A stretch of 64,000 nt of DNA, taken from Acanthornis magna (taxonomy: Eukaryota > Chordata > Aves > Passeriformes > Acanthizidae). The notes under the pieces are model-generated. The model searched no databases, was not told the DNA's origin, and saw only the letters and a program-made list of their open reading frames with translations. The position numbers were made by a program, and so were the translations under genes. The stretch covers positions 1,240,001 through 1,304,000 of the forward strand of contig JAWUZG010000001.1 in assembly GCA_036785705.1 (NCBI GenBank), read 5' to 3'. Below, in pieces: positions 1 through 13,300 of the stretch (positions within the stretch are counted from its first letter, which is position 1; each line of letters opens with the position of its first letter).

Positions 1-530
1 GATGCAGTAATTCAGCTAAATCAGGCTCTTTTGCTGACCTCTCCCCATCCTCAGAGACCCCAGCAGGTAATGAAGAAAACCACACATGCCAGAGGGATGA
101 GGAAGGCTGAGGGACCTGGTTCCCACTCAATCCATCTGCTTGGCTTGAACTGCCTGTGGCATTTCTCTCCCAACCCTGACTTTCATACGGTGCTGCCAAG
201 CAGAGCCTCGGGGCACCTCACACGGGGCTTGGATTGCTCTCCCACCCACACCCTGCTCAGGAGGGAGCTGCAGAGGGGTCAGAACTGTTCACTGCTCACA
301 GAGGCACCACCAGGCTCCATCCCACCCTCTGATATCAGAGATATCCTCGCTCCCTCTGCGCTATCCCTTGGGCCTTACGAAGATAAATGTTTTTAACGAG
401 CTGAGGCAGGAGCGGGTCAAAAGGAGTGGAACAACAGAGGGATTGGGAAGCCGTGCACGTCTTCCAGACAGGCAAACAGCAGCCACGGAAAAGGACTGGC
501 GAGCCCACGGATGGGGAGGAACAGATGGAG

Positions 531-600
531 TATAAATAACCTGGCAGCGCGCAGCCAAGGCGGCAACTCGCGGGTTATTAAAGCGCAGCGTGCGGGGCCA
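531..600 (+). promoter_or_regulatory. TATA-like box next to a small CpG cluster
   Basis: TATAAATA at 531-538 is followed within 10-65 bases by about eight CpG dinucleotides (GCGCGC, GGCGGC, CGCGGG, GCGCAGCGTGCGG), in an intron otherwise poor in CpG. The arrangement resembles a small promoter or CpG-containing enhancer on the plus strand. No gene downstream is recognised, so function is speculative. Confidence 0.25.
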
Positions 601-3600
601 GGGCCAGCCAAGCCATCGGGGCATGAAGGAGCTCGGGATTGGGATCTGGCTTCCAAGGGAAACCAAAGGCACGCTCGTTTTAAGCTGCTGCATCAGCACG
701 TGCTCATCTACTGAGGGGGGATGAAGAGAGAAAAACCCTGCTGGACTTCAAGGCTACTCATGCAGCCACGCCTAGGAGTTGAAAATGTCCCTTGGGTTTC
801 TCTAACTTACATTTAAACTCTTCCAGAATACAAAATACTGGAAGAAAATACTCAAAAACACCCAAAAAGCTTACTAAATTCTGAGAGATGTTGTCTTCCT
901 TTTTAAAAAAAAAAAAAATCAAGGTCATGGAGAAAGTGTCAGTCTTACTCTCGCTACTAAAATGCATAATTCATCTGATTGAAAAAATGACGTTTTTTGT
1001 GGTAGAAGGAATTCTGTTTAATATTTGTCTTCATGCTTGTGAGTGTAGAACTAGAAGCACCACTCTGTCCTGAATTTCAGGGACAGCTCTTGCCTGGGTG
1101 ATGGATGGTCCCTCCATCAGTCTCTCCTTAGGAGAGATTTGTCCCAACTGATTCCTTCCATGTCATTAGTCTTACTATTAATTAATACTATTAAAAGGAG
1201 ACATCCAGAAGCTCCAGTTAGAAATAGGGGAACACTGGGCTGGGCATAATGTTGAGGAGTTTTTTGCCAGAAAGATTTTGAGCTGTAAAAAACAAACAAC
1301 AACTTCATGAAAGGAGGAGAGGAGGGTGGAAACAAGAGGAATGGAACCAAAGGCTATAAATTAGGAACTGCCACCTGTCTCAGATGTCACCTCTCTCCCC
1401 TACGTGCTCTTCAAGCAGTTTATAAGAGTTTAGTTTAGAGAGGTGGCTGCTAACAGCTCCATCCAGGGTCACCATCAGGATTCCCTTCAAAGGAATTGGG
1501 AATAGGATGCCAATATCCAACATCTGGAAAGGTGATGAGCACACCAAATCCTAGGTAGGATTCAATTGTCCTAACAGAGACATCTGAGGTGAGGATCCAC
1601 AACATCTGCACAGGACCCACAGATGTGGCACAGGAGACGGGACGAAGCAGAATGGGATGTCAGAGATGATCTCCAGGATTTCCCATCTGCCTCTCTCCAG
1701 GAAACTAAACCCATTCACCTTAAACAAGCTGCCAGGCTGTAACTCCAAAATATTTATAACTGATTTGCACTGATTTGTAGTACTAGGGCCATGTTGGCAG
1801 CATGGCTTCCTTTAGAGAGCACCAGCAATGCCAGCACTGAAGCAAACCACTGAAATTGTTCCACTTTACTTGAAATCAGCCCCCAACAACACTTTGCCCA
1901 TCTTTATTCACACCAAGCCCTGACCATTTTATCAGGTGTGCCCCCTGAAGCCCAAGCCATCATTTATGGCCAGTACTAAACCAAGAGTAGGGGCATCCCA
2001 ACAGCACCCCGAAATCAGAGCACACACAGCAAAGGACTCATGTCCTTGGGTTGTGGCTTTTCGGAAAGATTTGTGCTCCTAAGCCATTCAAACATCCTTG
2101 AAAATCTCGTCTGTATTTATTTTTCTTCAAGGATCAACATGTTTTCTGAAAAGCAGTGAACGACGAAATAGCAGGTGTGTTGCAAAAAGCTTTTGTGAGG
2201 AGAAAAATTTATTCCAGGATGTGCAGTTTGCAAAACACTATGTTTAGTAGCTGCATAATAGCAGCATTTTCTGGCAGTTAAACATCACGTTCCTTCTCAA
2301 AGGATCCTAAAGCATTTTACAAACACTTCCAACATATGGCCAAGTGTAAAACAGCACCAGGAAAAAAAAAAAAAAATCCTGTTTGCAGCCTTCTCCCTGA
2401 TTTTTGCAACCAGCTCATGTGGCCTGGTGTCCTCAGATGCCAAGAGGGGATCAGGGCTGTGCTTTTGCAGGGGGATTTTGGACCTGCTGCTGAAGACCAC
2501 CACGTGCCAAGTTCAGCTCTGCCACACTTCTGAGCATTGATAATTCAGGCTCAATTCCACGGTCTGTGAGTTCCCAGGCAGAGCCCAACCGTGTGACAGC
2601 AGAACTGCAGAGTGTCACCGCCAACAGCAGCCATGGGCTGAGAGAGCCCTGGGAGCAGCCACTTCTCACACTACAAATGTGGCTCTGCTGTCCCAGTGCC
2701 ACCTCCTGGGACAGTCTGATGGCACCACAGTGACATTTCCCACAGCCACGCACAGCTTTAGGGACAGCACGGATTTCAGCCATAATCGAGCCCAAGGGGA
2801 CCGTGCTCACCCTGGGGACGGCTCACGAAGAGCAAGCACACACCTACACCATCCTCAGCCACGGAAATCTGCAGGGAAATGTGGGAAAAACAGAATGGAA
2901 CTGCTCAGTGTGCAGTTCACCACGTCTGCCAAAGGAGACGTTTTCAGCTTTGCCGAAGATCTCTGAGAGTTGCCAGCTGTCAAACCTCGTGTTTTTTATC
3001 TCATCTAACACACGACAGCTACGGTAGCAAGGAGCCCCAGGCACTGTGTAGAGACATTACTTCTGTGCTGGGTTTGTTAAAAAAAAAAGAAAAAACTAAA
3101 ATTAAAAAGAAGTTGTAAAAGACACCTCTGGATATAACACATTTTGCTGGAATCTGGGATTCTCCTGGAAAGTCCCACACATAATCATTGGCTTTCTTTC
3201 TAAGATCAGTCAAGTTTACTCCCAGATAAGTCTCCTAAAGCCTTAACTCATGTTTAAGTCATTACTAGAGGAAGACTTGCTCACAGGCACAGATGAGATC
3301 TTGTCTTTTTCTCCTCAATTAAGATGCACAAGACGGGGTTGATTCAACCTAAGTGGGCAGAATAAAGTGATGCCCACACAGAAATTTATTCAGTCTCCTG
3401 CCTTTCCAGCACCAGAACCAAGGTTCAGACAGCATCAAACTCTGAATTCTGCTCATCTTGTGCTCAGCTTCCACATTATGATAAACAAAGAAGTCCTATT
3501 GACCTAATCATGGACCTAAACATTGACTTTTTTGCCACGTTTGGCCCCAAAGTAACTCTCCTCTTGGGCCATTCAAGCATTCCAAGATTTTGTACTGTCT

Positions 3601-4249
3601 TCTAAGAGGAACATCTTTGCAAGCTCCAACCACATAGCACAGCAAAAAGGACATGCTGAATTCAAATTTAGGACCTGCATGCAATAATTAAAATAAGTGG
3701 GTATACGTCTGGCACGCTGAGAAGAGGCAGCAACACAGCTGTTAGTTATAAACTTTTTTTAAAAAGGATGTTTCATGAGCCTCATCAGAAACATTCTTCA
3801 CTCCTTCACATAGACAGGAATAAAATTTACACATTAGGCATTCCCTTTTGTGATTTAATCCCTGCCCCACACAATGCATTTTTGATCTCAAAGCTGCCAA
3901 TGCAAACTTTTAATAGAGCTGGCAGATGGAAGCCTCGGATGAAACAAATGGCAGAGACCCAAAACTCTCCGCACGCCACTTCCATCCCGACGCGGGGCTC
4001 CTCAAACCCACATCCGTGCCCAACACACAGATCTTCCCTCTTCTCCCAGCACGGCACAGCTCCACGCTGCCAGCACATGAGCCACTGCCTGGCCCATTAG
4101 CAAAGTGCTCCCAAATTAATGTTGCTAATTTGAGTGCATCCCAGCTGGGCGAGGAGCCTGGATTCCTCACAGGGAGCTGCTGGCACGTCCCTGTGGGAAG
4201 GGGGAAGGTGGCACTGGGGTTTTGTGGGACACGGTGAGGGTCTTATTCC

Positions 4250-4420
4250 AGCTACATAACCATTAAATCATTTCAGCTGGAAAAGCCCTCTAAGATCAAA
4301 GTCCAACCAGCATTAACCCAGCACTGCCACGGCCACCACTGAGTGCCACATCCATACACAAACTGCACCAATTCCATGAATGTTTTGGAGCATCCCTTCA
4401 GGACCAGGAAGAACCCAGAG
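4250..4420 (-). mobile_element. CR1 LINE 3' fragment, degraded
   Basis: Contains CR1-tail-like wording in reverse orientation (tggaaaagccctctaagatc, agtccaaccagcattaaccc). Only the 3' end of the element is present and there is no reverse-transcriptase reading frame. Limits are approximate. Confidence 0.65.
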
Positions 4421-4550
4421 GGTCCCCAGGCTGGTGGTGGGGAGGGCACTGTGGTTCACCAGGTCCCCAAGGAGGAGGTGACACTGGAGACATGGGGACA
4501 CTGCTGTGCTCCCACACCTCCCTGAGCATCCTCTCCCTGCCCATCCCACC

Positions 4551-4621
4551 CCAGCCAGGATGGAACTGTCGGGAACCAGGCAGGATGGGATTGTTGGGAA
4601 CCAGGCAGGCACTGCTGGGAA
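4551..4621. repeat. 25-bp minisatellite, about 2.8 copies
   Basis: Units begin at 4551, 4576 and 4601, each starting ccagSCagga or similar and ending gggaa. The copies differ at a few positions and the last is shortened. Confidence 0.8.
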
Positions 4622-5182
4622 TCAGGGTTAGCTGGAGCTGCCATGATTAACAGCACCGCAGATTCGGATGGGAAATTAAAGCCAGTGCCTCGGGGCTGAA
4701 GCACGTCCCTAACTATTACAAACCAAAGTGAGAATTTAAAAGATTTTTAAAAGTAAGATGGGGGAACAAAAATATCTCTCACTTCCATTACAAGCCCTGG
4801 AAGGAGATTTCTCTGTCTTGTGACCAGGTGAAAATTTTGGTGCAAGGCTCACAGTAATCTGTCCAGTTTGTGTCAACTTTTGTACTTGTAGCCTTACTGC
4901 TTCACAATTCTGTACGATGTCTTTGCACAGGTCTAACTCTGTAATGTTGGAGAAATCACTGCTGATCACCCCAGCCCCCAGAAAACACTGACCATGAAAT
5001 CACTTATCAGGAAAGAAAGCCCAAGCATAAAAATGTGTTTTATACAACCATTCCACTCATGACTTTCCACAGTTACGTATTACAGCAAAAGCCTTTCCTG
5101 AAAAAGTTTAACATAAGCTGCTAAACATGGCATGGTATTTATTCATCACGGGTTCCTTAAGTGAAGGAAAAGTATCTCTTAC

Positions 5183-5280
5183 CTTGAACACTTCCATTGG
5201 AAGAGGAAAATTTGCTGCATCATTAAGGGATTTTTCCAGAGCGCATTTCCACTCAGTTATAGTCTTCAGAGAATAGATAT
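5183..5280 (-). CDS. SFMBT2: SFMBT2 exon: start of MBT repeat 3 (residues 260-292)
   Basis: After the split Asp codon the exon encodes [18 protein letters not shown], then [14 protein letters not shown]. The [10 protein letters not shown] and PLPMEVFK blocks form the N-terminal arm of the third MBT repeat. The acceptor has a long T-rich tract (gtcatccctttag) and the donor is gtaaga. The 98-bp exon leaves in phase 0 after Lys. It is the last coding exon in the window. The expected next block (the third GMKLE-type core) is not found in positions 1-5182, so the next exon is outside. Confidence 0.95.
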
Positions 5281-7015
5281 CTAAAGGGATGACAATAACA
5301 ACAAAAAAAAGGAAAAAAAACAACAAAACCATGAGGTGACTGTTTGGAGATCAAACATTTTTGGAAGACTAAAGTTCTTAAGTCATGCGAATGGACAGAA
5401 CAAGTGAAATGAACAGTGTGTATATTCCAAGCTGTGCAGCACAGATAAATTCAACACAAAATCAACTAGCAGGGGCACACTGGAGGAAGATTTACATCCT
5501 GGAGTAAAATCCAGAAAAATTCACATCCTTCAATTACTGCTGAAGGAACAAGAATCATATTATCTCATTACCTGAAAATAGCAAGAAACCTCTCCTCTGA
5601 TTTTCATTTCTCAAGATACCTGATAATTTCTAGTTTCAGGAGCCTCAAGTCTTCAGCCAGCATTAGTCATATTTGAACAAAACAAAAATTATCATTATTG
5701 AGGCTCCTGTTCACTGAAAAGTGTTTGGGTTTTGGGGTTTTAATTGCAGTTTTGGGGTGGGTGTGGGAAGAAACATTTCAGCGAAATCTCTAACCAGACA
5801 CACCTGTGGGTATCACACTCAAAGCAGAGCATCACACCAGCGCCAAGACTTACACCTATGAATTTTCATCATTATACTTATAGCCAACATCTTTGTGCAG
5901 CTTCACATTGCTTCCAGTGAGTTTCTTTACACAGGTTTAATATTATTAAATCATTATATTAACAAGCCCTTTATGGTTCAGTGCAGTGAAATGCCTATGA
6001 ATCATCAAAGAGAACAATGCAGGAAACAATACTGTGATGAGGAACATTATATTGGATTTACTTCTGCCCTAGAAAACATATTGTTATCTTGCACGTAACA
6101 AGTTATTGCAGAGCATTCATATCAAGGCCTCAAAGAGAGAAGATAGGTAGATAGATTGCAACAATTATTAAAATGGAAATGAACATTTGCTCAATAATAA
6201 ACTAGAACCTTGATACAGAGTGAAGAGTGTGGAGCTTTTCTTTGGCTAGTCTGGCTTCCCACGCTTACATCAAGGTTCTATTTGGCCCAATTTGCATTTA
6301 AATCCTGTACATCTAATAACCATATACATATTTACTAGCTGGAAAAGATTTACTGCTGTATCTGACAATTCTGAAGGAGGGAATAAAAAATATGTGTTAA
6401 AAAAAAAGAGGAATTGGCAAGCACTGTTTCCACCTAGCACTGATGGTACAAGAGAATTTTATGCTCTGAACTCAATAGATTTAAGACCTTATCAAAACAG
6501 GATTTGCAGAATCACTCACTGAAGTGGATGTATTTATACTTCCACTATATCAAATCTTGCTACTTCAGAACAGACATCAAGGATATGCATATGAATTTAA
6601 ACACACTTGAAGGGAGATGTTAACCTTTCAGGGCAGTATTTTTAATTCCTCAGCTGTCAGGTTATTAATGGGAATATAGATTTCAAATCTTTGTTTACAG
6701 CGCGTGCAGTGGGCACAAGTGTTAAGAAGTGCACTCTTTATTTAATTGTTCATTATTTTATCGTTTTGTTGCCCCACTTCTCCCTTGCAGAAAAGCGCAG
6801 GGAGGGGGACAACTCACCTTGTTTCTTTCTTTTTGGTTTAATTTACAGAGAAATATTCAATACTATGTGATTTTGCCCCACACTACAGCCAGCCTGTTGC
6901 TTCAACTAACAGAGAGTCTGAGTTTAGAGAAACTGTGCCTGATGCTTCCCTGCTGGGAACAGACCCTCATTTTCTACTGTGATAGCGCTGAAGCACAAGA
7001 AAGATGAAACCGGCA

Positions 7016-7057
7016 TTTTGGGCAACTCTGGCCAAATTTTGGGCAATTTTGGCCAAA
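7016..7057. repeat. 21-bp tandem doublet
   Basis: Two adjacent units, 7016-7036 and 7037-7057, both starting ttttgggcaa and ending ggccaaa, differ at two bases. Confidence 0.85.
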
Positions 7058-7139
7058 ACCAGTGAAAACAAGCAGCAATTTCTCCAGGCAGTGTCAACAA
7101 ACTTCAAGATATAAGGGCAGCTCCAGCAGTTTCAATGGC

Positions 7140-7480
7140 CAGCAAAGGAGTATCATATGCACATTTAATTAGTGGCGTCTCGCTTATGCTGGCAAGCGTA
7201 TGGACACTAAATTGCACGGTTAAAAGAGCATAAAGCATTTTATTTAAGTGCTAGGGCTGCAGGTAATTGAACAAAGTGTACTGTGTCAATTTGTATTAGG
7301 GTTCACAAGTAGCGAGCAATTAAAATGACTGGCAATTTGTCTTTAAATAGAAAGTAGCATAAAACGAGATGATCTCGCCCTGCATAAACAGCTGAGCTCA
7401 GGCCATCAGTGGCTCTGTGTCAAGCAGCCTGTGCCAATTTGCACTAGGAAGGAGGCTTATTCCAGATTCAGATATATATC
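7140..7480. promoter_or_regulatory. Candidate conserved non-coding element
   Basis: Dense TAATTA/TTTAATT-type homeodomain cores and CATAAA motifs (atttaattagtgg, gcataaagcatttta, gcaattaaaatgac), with no coding potential and no repeat signature. The composition resembles vertebrate developmental enhancers. Conservation was not tested. Confidence 0.3.
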
Positions 7481-7575
7481 TGAAGGGAAAAATAAGCTAT
7501 AAACCCTTTTCTTCAGTTAAATGGGCTTGTGAGGCATAGAGAGTCCATTTGGAGAAGATAGCTGGGATGTTATTT

Positions 7576-7640
7576 CATAGAACCATTGAATGGTTTGGGC
7601 TGGACCTTAAAGATAACCTAATTCCAAGCACCAAAGGACT
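7576..7640 (-). mobile_element. CR1 LINE 3' fragment
   Basis: Reverse-oriented CR1 tail: tcatagaaccattgaatggtt followed by gggctggaccttaaagat. Short and truncated. Confidence 0.8.
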
Positions 7641-8654
7641 CTGTTGCACATTAAGTGGGTGTTAGGATGTGGATGGCTTCAGGAAAGAGACCTCTCCATC
7701 CAAAACACCATTTGGGTCCATGGGATCTCCTTTATCTGAGATGATCTGCATCTTGAAAGACTGACCTGGAAGTGCTGTGCAAGACGAATCTTGGCAGGTG
7801 CCAGAGGTGGATCAACAGGGAAAAGTCACAGCCCAGACACAAAGGGAAATAAAGCTCGAAGTGGATACGAAGCACCCAAGCTGAGGGTGGGCAGGGCACT
7901 GTCACAGGATGCAGATGCAATGTATAAAAACATCCTTGTTTGATAGCAAGGTGACACAGAGCCTGATTTGGGAGGAGCTGATGCCCTCAGCATCTCTTCA
8001 GAGCTGATTCATAACAGCTTTGGTACACAGTCTAAGGCTGTTCCTTTTATCAATCAAGGAGTCACCTTGACCAGCTTCAGGTGCTCAAAATTTAGACAAA
8101 ATTTAGGGGTGTGTTCATTGGTTTCAACCCCCCTGAGAGAAAAAAAAACAGGTTTATAAAGATGTAGTTTTGTCCTACCTAGGTTAGTCATGTCTTGGGC
8201 ACCCCATTTTCCCCACCCTCCACAAAGAGAACTCAATTTCTCATGCTGAGCTGTCTTTTGATGCCTGCACTGGGGCAGGTGAATCTAATCCCTGATGTGT
8301 AAAAAAACTGCCCACAGACTCCTTCCTAAGAAGGTACAGAGCAGAGGAAGTCACTAGGAAGGGGCAATAAGCAGGCCAGGATGGATCCCGGGCACAGTCT
8401 CCAGGCCTCAGCTCCTTAGGAAACTTCAATCTCTGACAGTCTACGGTTTAGTCATTTTATTCCTGAGTTTCTTTAGAGCTCTCTGCTGCCAGCATCTCGT
8501 CCTGAAAATTCACTCGTGCTTCCCTGACTCCTCTGGGATTCCTTTTGCAGAGGCTTTAGCTGAAAACAGATCCCATAAGAGAAGCCACTTGGCTTTTCTT
8601 CTGTCTTCTTCCACTGAGTTAATGTCTCATGCACTTAATTCCTTCACTGTGCCT

Positions 8655-8708
8655 CATGGACAAGATCTTAAAAGTTCTTCCTAACCCTAACCATTCTGTG
8701 ACTCCATG
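8655..8708 (+). mobile_element. CR1 LINE 3' fragment
   Basis: Forward-oriented CR1 tail (tggacaagatcttaaaagtt, then ccattctgtgactcc). The internal cctaaccctaacc looks telomere-like but belongs to the CR1 tail. Confidence 0.65.
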
Positions 8709-10090
8709 TTAGGTGGACATCAAAAGATCAGGAGTGGAACAATGAGCACTCCTGCCTCCAGAAACTCCTCAGATTTCCTCTCCTGACTGGCTGCTCCCTG
8801 CCTGAGCCTGGAAAGTTGGTCAGAATGGGGGATCAATGGAAGACCCTTGAAGATGAAGTGACCAGGAGAGGACTTGGGCAAAAACAGAAGAGTTCAGACC
8901 CCCAGGGTCTTCTCTCAGCAAACTCCTATGACGTTCAACTTTAGGAGATATAAATGATCGCATATTTAAGGCAATGAAAGTCAGGATGAGGATCTTGGCA
9001 TTGAATTCATTAATAACAATGTTCACTAAAAGGTGAATGACCAGAGAAATGCAAAGGGGAGGAAACAGATATCAGATGAGAACAGATGAGAAAAAGAGAC
9101 GGAAATTTTAAAAGTTAAGTCAAGGAGAAGGGAGAAGAAAACTAAACAACTCCAGCAAATAAAGAAGTTAGAAGTTTAGAGACAAGACCACTGAAAAAAA
9201 TCAAAATAACAAGAAAGGCGTGAGGGGTGGGGGATCCATAGCTAAGGATGTACAACTAGGTAAAAGAAGGAAAGAGTAAAAAGCAAATGGAATAAACAAA
9301 TGGAATAAACGCTAAACTTCTTTGGGCCATTTCTATATTCACCAAACCTATACAGCCCAAGAGGGTTCAGAGATGGTCAATGAAAAAGTTGTTTCTCTGT
9401 CACACAGAGACTATAAAATAACAGAGTGGGTTATATTCATGCTCTCCAGCATTCACATCTAATTTAGAAGTGAGGAGGAACATTGATTTCTACCTGTCTG
9501 TGAAGAAAAACACATTTCCAAAAAGCACTTGAGACCCAAGTCCCAGACAAACTTGTGAACAAGAGAACTAAACTATTGAGGTAAACTCTCCTCATTAGGT
9601 GTGAGGGACAGAGGCCACATCAGAAACACCTTCCCAAAGGCGGGGAATTCAACACTCACAGAAAAACTTCACCCACTGCACAAAGAAAATGAGGCACAGA
9701 CTTTGACACACTGTTAACCTACACAGGAAAAGGTGAATCAATTTGTGATTCCGGACTGACTTAACTGCAGTCCCAATCCCTCTCGATTCAAACTCGTCTG
9801 AATACTAAACCCAACCCTAAAGAGCTTCTTCTCCAAGCTGTAATCTCCTGGTGTTTAATATGGTCTGACAGACTTGCAAAGATTTCAGCCGAATTTATTT
9901 AATAAACAATACCATTCACCTGACCCACTCTGAACCCAAATTAGATGGATCTCACCTCCCATTCGTGCCACAGCCAGAAACCACTGACAAAGCAATGTGA
10001 ACGCTGGGGAAGGACAAACAGGCTGCAAACGTATCTCAAACCATCAGTGAATCCCACAAAGAGACACAATATCCCAAGGAGATCCTTTAC

Positions 10091-10337
10091 CTGCAGGTGG
10101 GTCCATTCTGTATTTATTCTCTTGACACCAACCGACTGGTCGAAGTCTGCAATCCAAGTAAAACAACCACTGGTCATAGGATTCAGTCTCCTCCAATCCC
10201 ACATAGCGAAGGCGTAATCTTCCTCCAACATTTTCAACCACACTAACTATCCAGTACTGAAAGGGATTCTGGGAATCCTGCAGCTCTATTAAGGAATCAA
10301 CTGTAATGAGGTCTACAGGGTTTTTTCCTCGCAGAGG
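10091..10337 (-). CDS. SFMBT2: SFMBT2 exon: core of MBT repeat 2 (residues 178-259 plus one base)
   Basis: This 247-bp exon carries the second MBT core: [19 protein letters not shown] (about 178-196), [20 protein letters not shown] (about 203-222), [17 protein letters not shown] (about 223-239) and [18 protein letters not shown] (about 242-259). The acceptor is ttctattcaaacag and the donor gtaaag, leaving one G that completes an Asp codon in the next exon. The [14 protein letters not shown] stretch strongly favours SFMBT2 over SFMBT1. The frame is intact. Confidence 0.97.
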
Positions 10338-13300
10338 CTGTTTGAATAGAAGCAAAACTCCTTATTTTAAACTTTATTTGAAGACTTCTCAAGGAAACAG
10401 ATGACAGCAGAAGATTATTTTTGTTTTTCACACCATCATCCAAGCGATCAGCAAACAGTCTGTTCTTCTTCTATTTTACCCAATGTCTTCCAAGTGCAAA
10501 TTCAGAAGTAAAACAGAAAACAACAGTTGTGCTAATTTCTCAACCGACATCATCAACAACAACAAAAAAAGAATAACAAAAGGTGGAGCAGCTCCTAAGG
10601 CACATCCACTTAGGACACTCCTGATCTGCTTGCAGCCCAGCTATATTGGAGGATTTCAAACCAAATTCTCATTTATTGCAGCTGATAAGAACCAATCACA
10701 GGACTGGACCCTAACATTTACCTGAAAGATTACTTCTTTGGGCATGACCCAGAAATTTCACTGTGTACTGATCTCTTCCCTCAAAGGCTTTATCTCATTC
10801 CTCCTGGCATGGGAGCAGATTATGTCCCCCAGCCATGAGTTTGGGATTAGCCCAAAGCTCAAAGCCAGCAGCAGGTTTGGACCCAAGCCCAAGGCACTCC
10901 GGATTTGTTGGGTCAAGCCACCATGCTCAAGAAATGCCAGGGACTGAGGTTATTTGCTTCCATGTTTTTTCCTGGGATCCCAGTTTTGCAGCCATTTACA
11001 CACATGTGTAACCTTCCACCTGCAAAGCTGCCAAGCACAGGCATTAAAAAACCATGAGATGCTCTGCAGAACGACCCCTTTGGGGCTCAGTGTTTTTGTT
11101 TTGTGACTCTGAGCATTTCTGTGCTCTCAAGCTTTAATGTAATGGTTGGATTTCTTATTTTTTATTAAATATAAGTTTGAGTTCTTATGCAACGTCTCGA
11201 TTCCGGGGTTTTAAGAGCAGCATTAAAATGACCCCAAGACTTGGAAGCACTGGTCCCCAAAAGAGATGCTAAGCAAAGGCAAAATACATTAAAAACAAAG
11301 ATTTTTTTTTTCCTGTTTGTCCCACTTTTACTTAATTAAACCATATAAACATCTCACATTACTTTTTAAAATATTAATTCTGTAAATCAAGAGTCAGTCC
11401 AGGATGGTTCATTTTAACAATGGCTACAAAACAAAATAAGGAGAAAGCCTTATTTTTCACAAAGTTCTTTTTCCTACTGAATATTGATAATATTCAGATT
11501 TTGAGATGCAACTGATTTTCATACATCTCTCTTAATCCAGAAATGCAGGCAAGAGAATGAGAATATGGTAAAAAAATGCAATTAAAATTAACTAAAACCT
11601 TATCACATGTACAATTTTAAACAGCTTTATGATTAATAGATATTTCTCAGAACAATATATTTTCCATAATAAGCTACTTTTCTACAGTGCAAGCTGCAAG
11701 CATCTGTATAATCCCTTCAAATATTATTTCATGGCAAAATGCAGTGTCAGAATTTAATAATACAATAGAAATCCACTCTAATGTGGATTTTTCCCCCTCT
11801 CATACAACTACTTCATTGCAACAAAATATTCTTTAATATGAAACGATGGTGTAATGATTTAACTTATTATAATAAATCCCTGGCTGTATCAAAGTGAATA
11901 TTGCTTCTCTGATTTGTGTGCTAAATTTTAAGCCAATGGGTTGTCACTTACCCCATGAGAACTGAATGGCTAGGATTAATAATCGGCTTGCATGAAATAT
12001 TAACATTTACCATAATGCAAGAACCCTTCACATGCGTAGCTGGCATGTAAAAAAAAAGATTTAAAAAGTAGCACCACATATTGATTTAACAGTCTAACAA
12101 CAATCTGCAGCACTCACAAACAGCAAATCTGTCAACAGGGGCCAACATACATTGCACGACACAGACAGCACTGAGCACATAAAACACCAGAAAAGGGTCA
12201 GAAACTGCTTCGAGCCAACACAATGTTTTCTCTCTGCATTTCTGCCTGGAGCTGCCTCTCTTCCCTGCCTGCAGAAAGGAGAGGGTTGGCACACACCAGA
12301 GATGGGAGCTGGACACCATCAGATTTGGGCATATGCCACGTGGGAGTGGGCCAGGAGTGGGAATCCACCAGCCCCAAGGATGGGGAATTTTTGGGGTCTG
12401 CAAGGGCTGTTCATCCTGCAGATTGGGGGGGAAAATCCCTAATGGCAAATGAGGAATTCTCCCTGCCACGGACCTCATCCTGCATGGGCATGTGGAAAAA
12501 GGATGCAGCTGTGGCTGGTGGAAGTGACCAGGGAGAAAATGGTTAAAAACAGTGCCTGGATGCACAGTGGCTGCCCACAAACCAACAGGAGCACTTCCAC
12601 AAAGGTAAATTCGTGTACACCCTCACTCTCAGCCTAAATACAGAGGGACAGAGAGATGAAGGGCTCCTGCAGAACTATCTGTCTCCTCCCCAAATGCCCT
12701 CACAGCTTCCAGGTGAGAGTAGGGTGGAAAAGCTGCCCCTGGTTTCCAGGTGAATCAGCAGGATTTTTATCCAGGATCTCAAGGCACACTGAGGCTGTCC
12801 CAGGTGCAAGTCACCCTGTGGATCTGCTGCCCAAATTGGGCTCTCAGGTGTATGGCTGACTCAAAAAGTGGACCCTTCTGAAGCCACCTCAGCCAACTTC
12901 CCTGCTAAATCCCCACTGGATTTGGGTGGAGGGAATATCCGTGGAGGAGCTCCTTCCACACGCAGACAAAGCTGACAGTGCTGCCCATGAACCTCCTAAC
13001 CCTTCTCCAGCCTGTGCCACAAAATCACAGAATGGCTGGGGTTGGAAGGGACCTTAAAGCCCATCCAGCTCCAACCCCAGCTGGACACCCTCCCCTAGCC
13101 CAGGCTGCTCCAAGCCCCATCCAACCTGGCCTTGGACACTCCCAGGGATGGGGCAGGGATGAACTGAAGCTCAGCTCACAGATTTCATGGATCTAATGGG
13201 GCACTGAAGGGCTGAGTTTTCCCTCCTAAGGATCCCCTTTACGCTCTCCTTCCCCACCCTGCCTTTTCCGAGCACCCAACTTCCTAAAGAACTAAAAGAC

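Larger units (their letters stand above)
1..5182 (-). other. SFMBT2 intron after the MBT3-start exon (continues off the left edge)
   Basis: No further coding exon is recognisable on either strand. The intron holds a CpG-containing patch with a TATA-like sequence near 531, a 25-bp minisatellite at 4551-4621, a degraded CR1 at 4250-4420 and short A-runs (905-919, 2361-2375, 3080-3110). The open frames here are short and match no family I know. Confidence 0.8.
5281..10090 (-). other. SFMBT2 intron between the MBT2-core and MBT3-start exons
   Basis: 4.8 kb without recognisable exons. It holds two CR1 fragments (7576-7640 and 8655-8708), a 21-bp doublet at 7016-7057, and a stretch of homeodomain-type AT motifs at 7140-7480 that could be a conserved element. 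The rest looks like ordinary unique intronic DNA. Confidence 0.85.

Noticed and set aside
1..5182. Next SFMBT2 exon (MBT3 core)
   Set aside because: I searched minus-strand frames for the GMKLE / PVxWC type blocks expected next and found none, so the exon is probably outside the window.
8683..8697. Interstitial telomere-like cctaaccctaacc
   Set aside because: Only two units, and the flanks are a CR1 3' end whose tail naturally reads this way.
12086..12580. 164-codon minus-strand open frame in the intron
   Set aside because: Several frames on both strands are open here, the composition is not that of a known domain, and it lies between two SFMBT2 coding exons.
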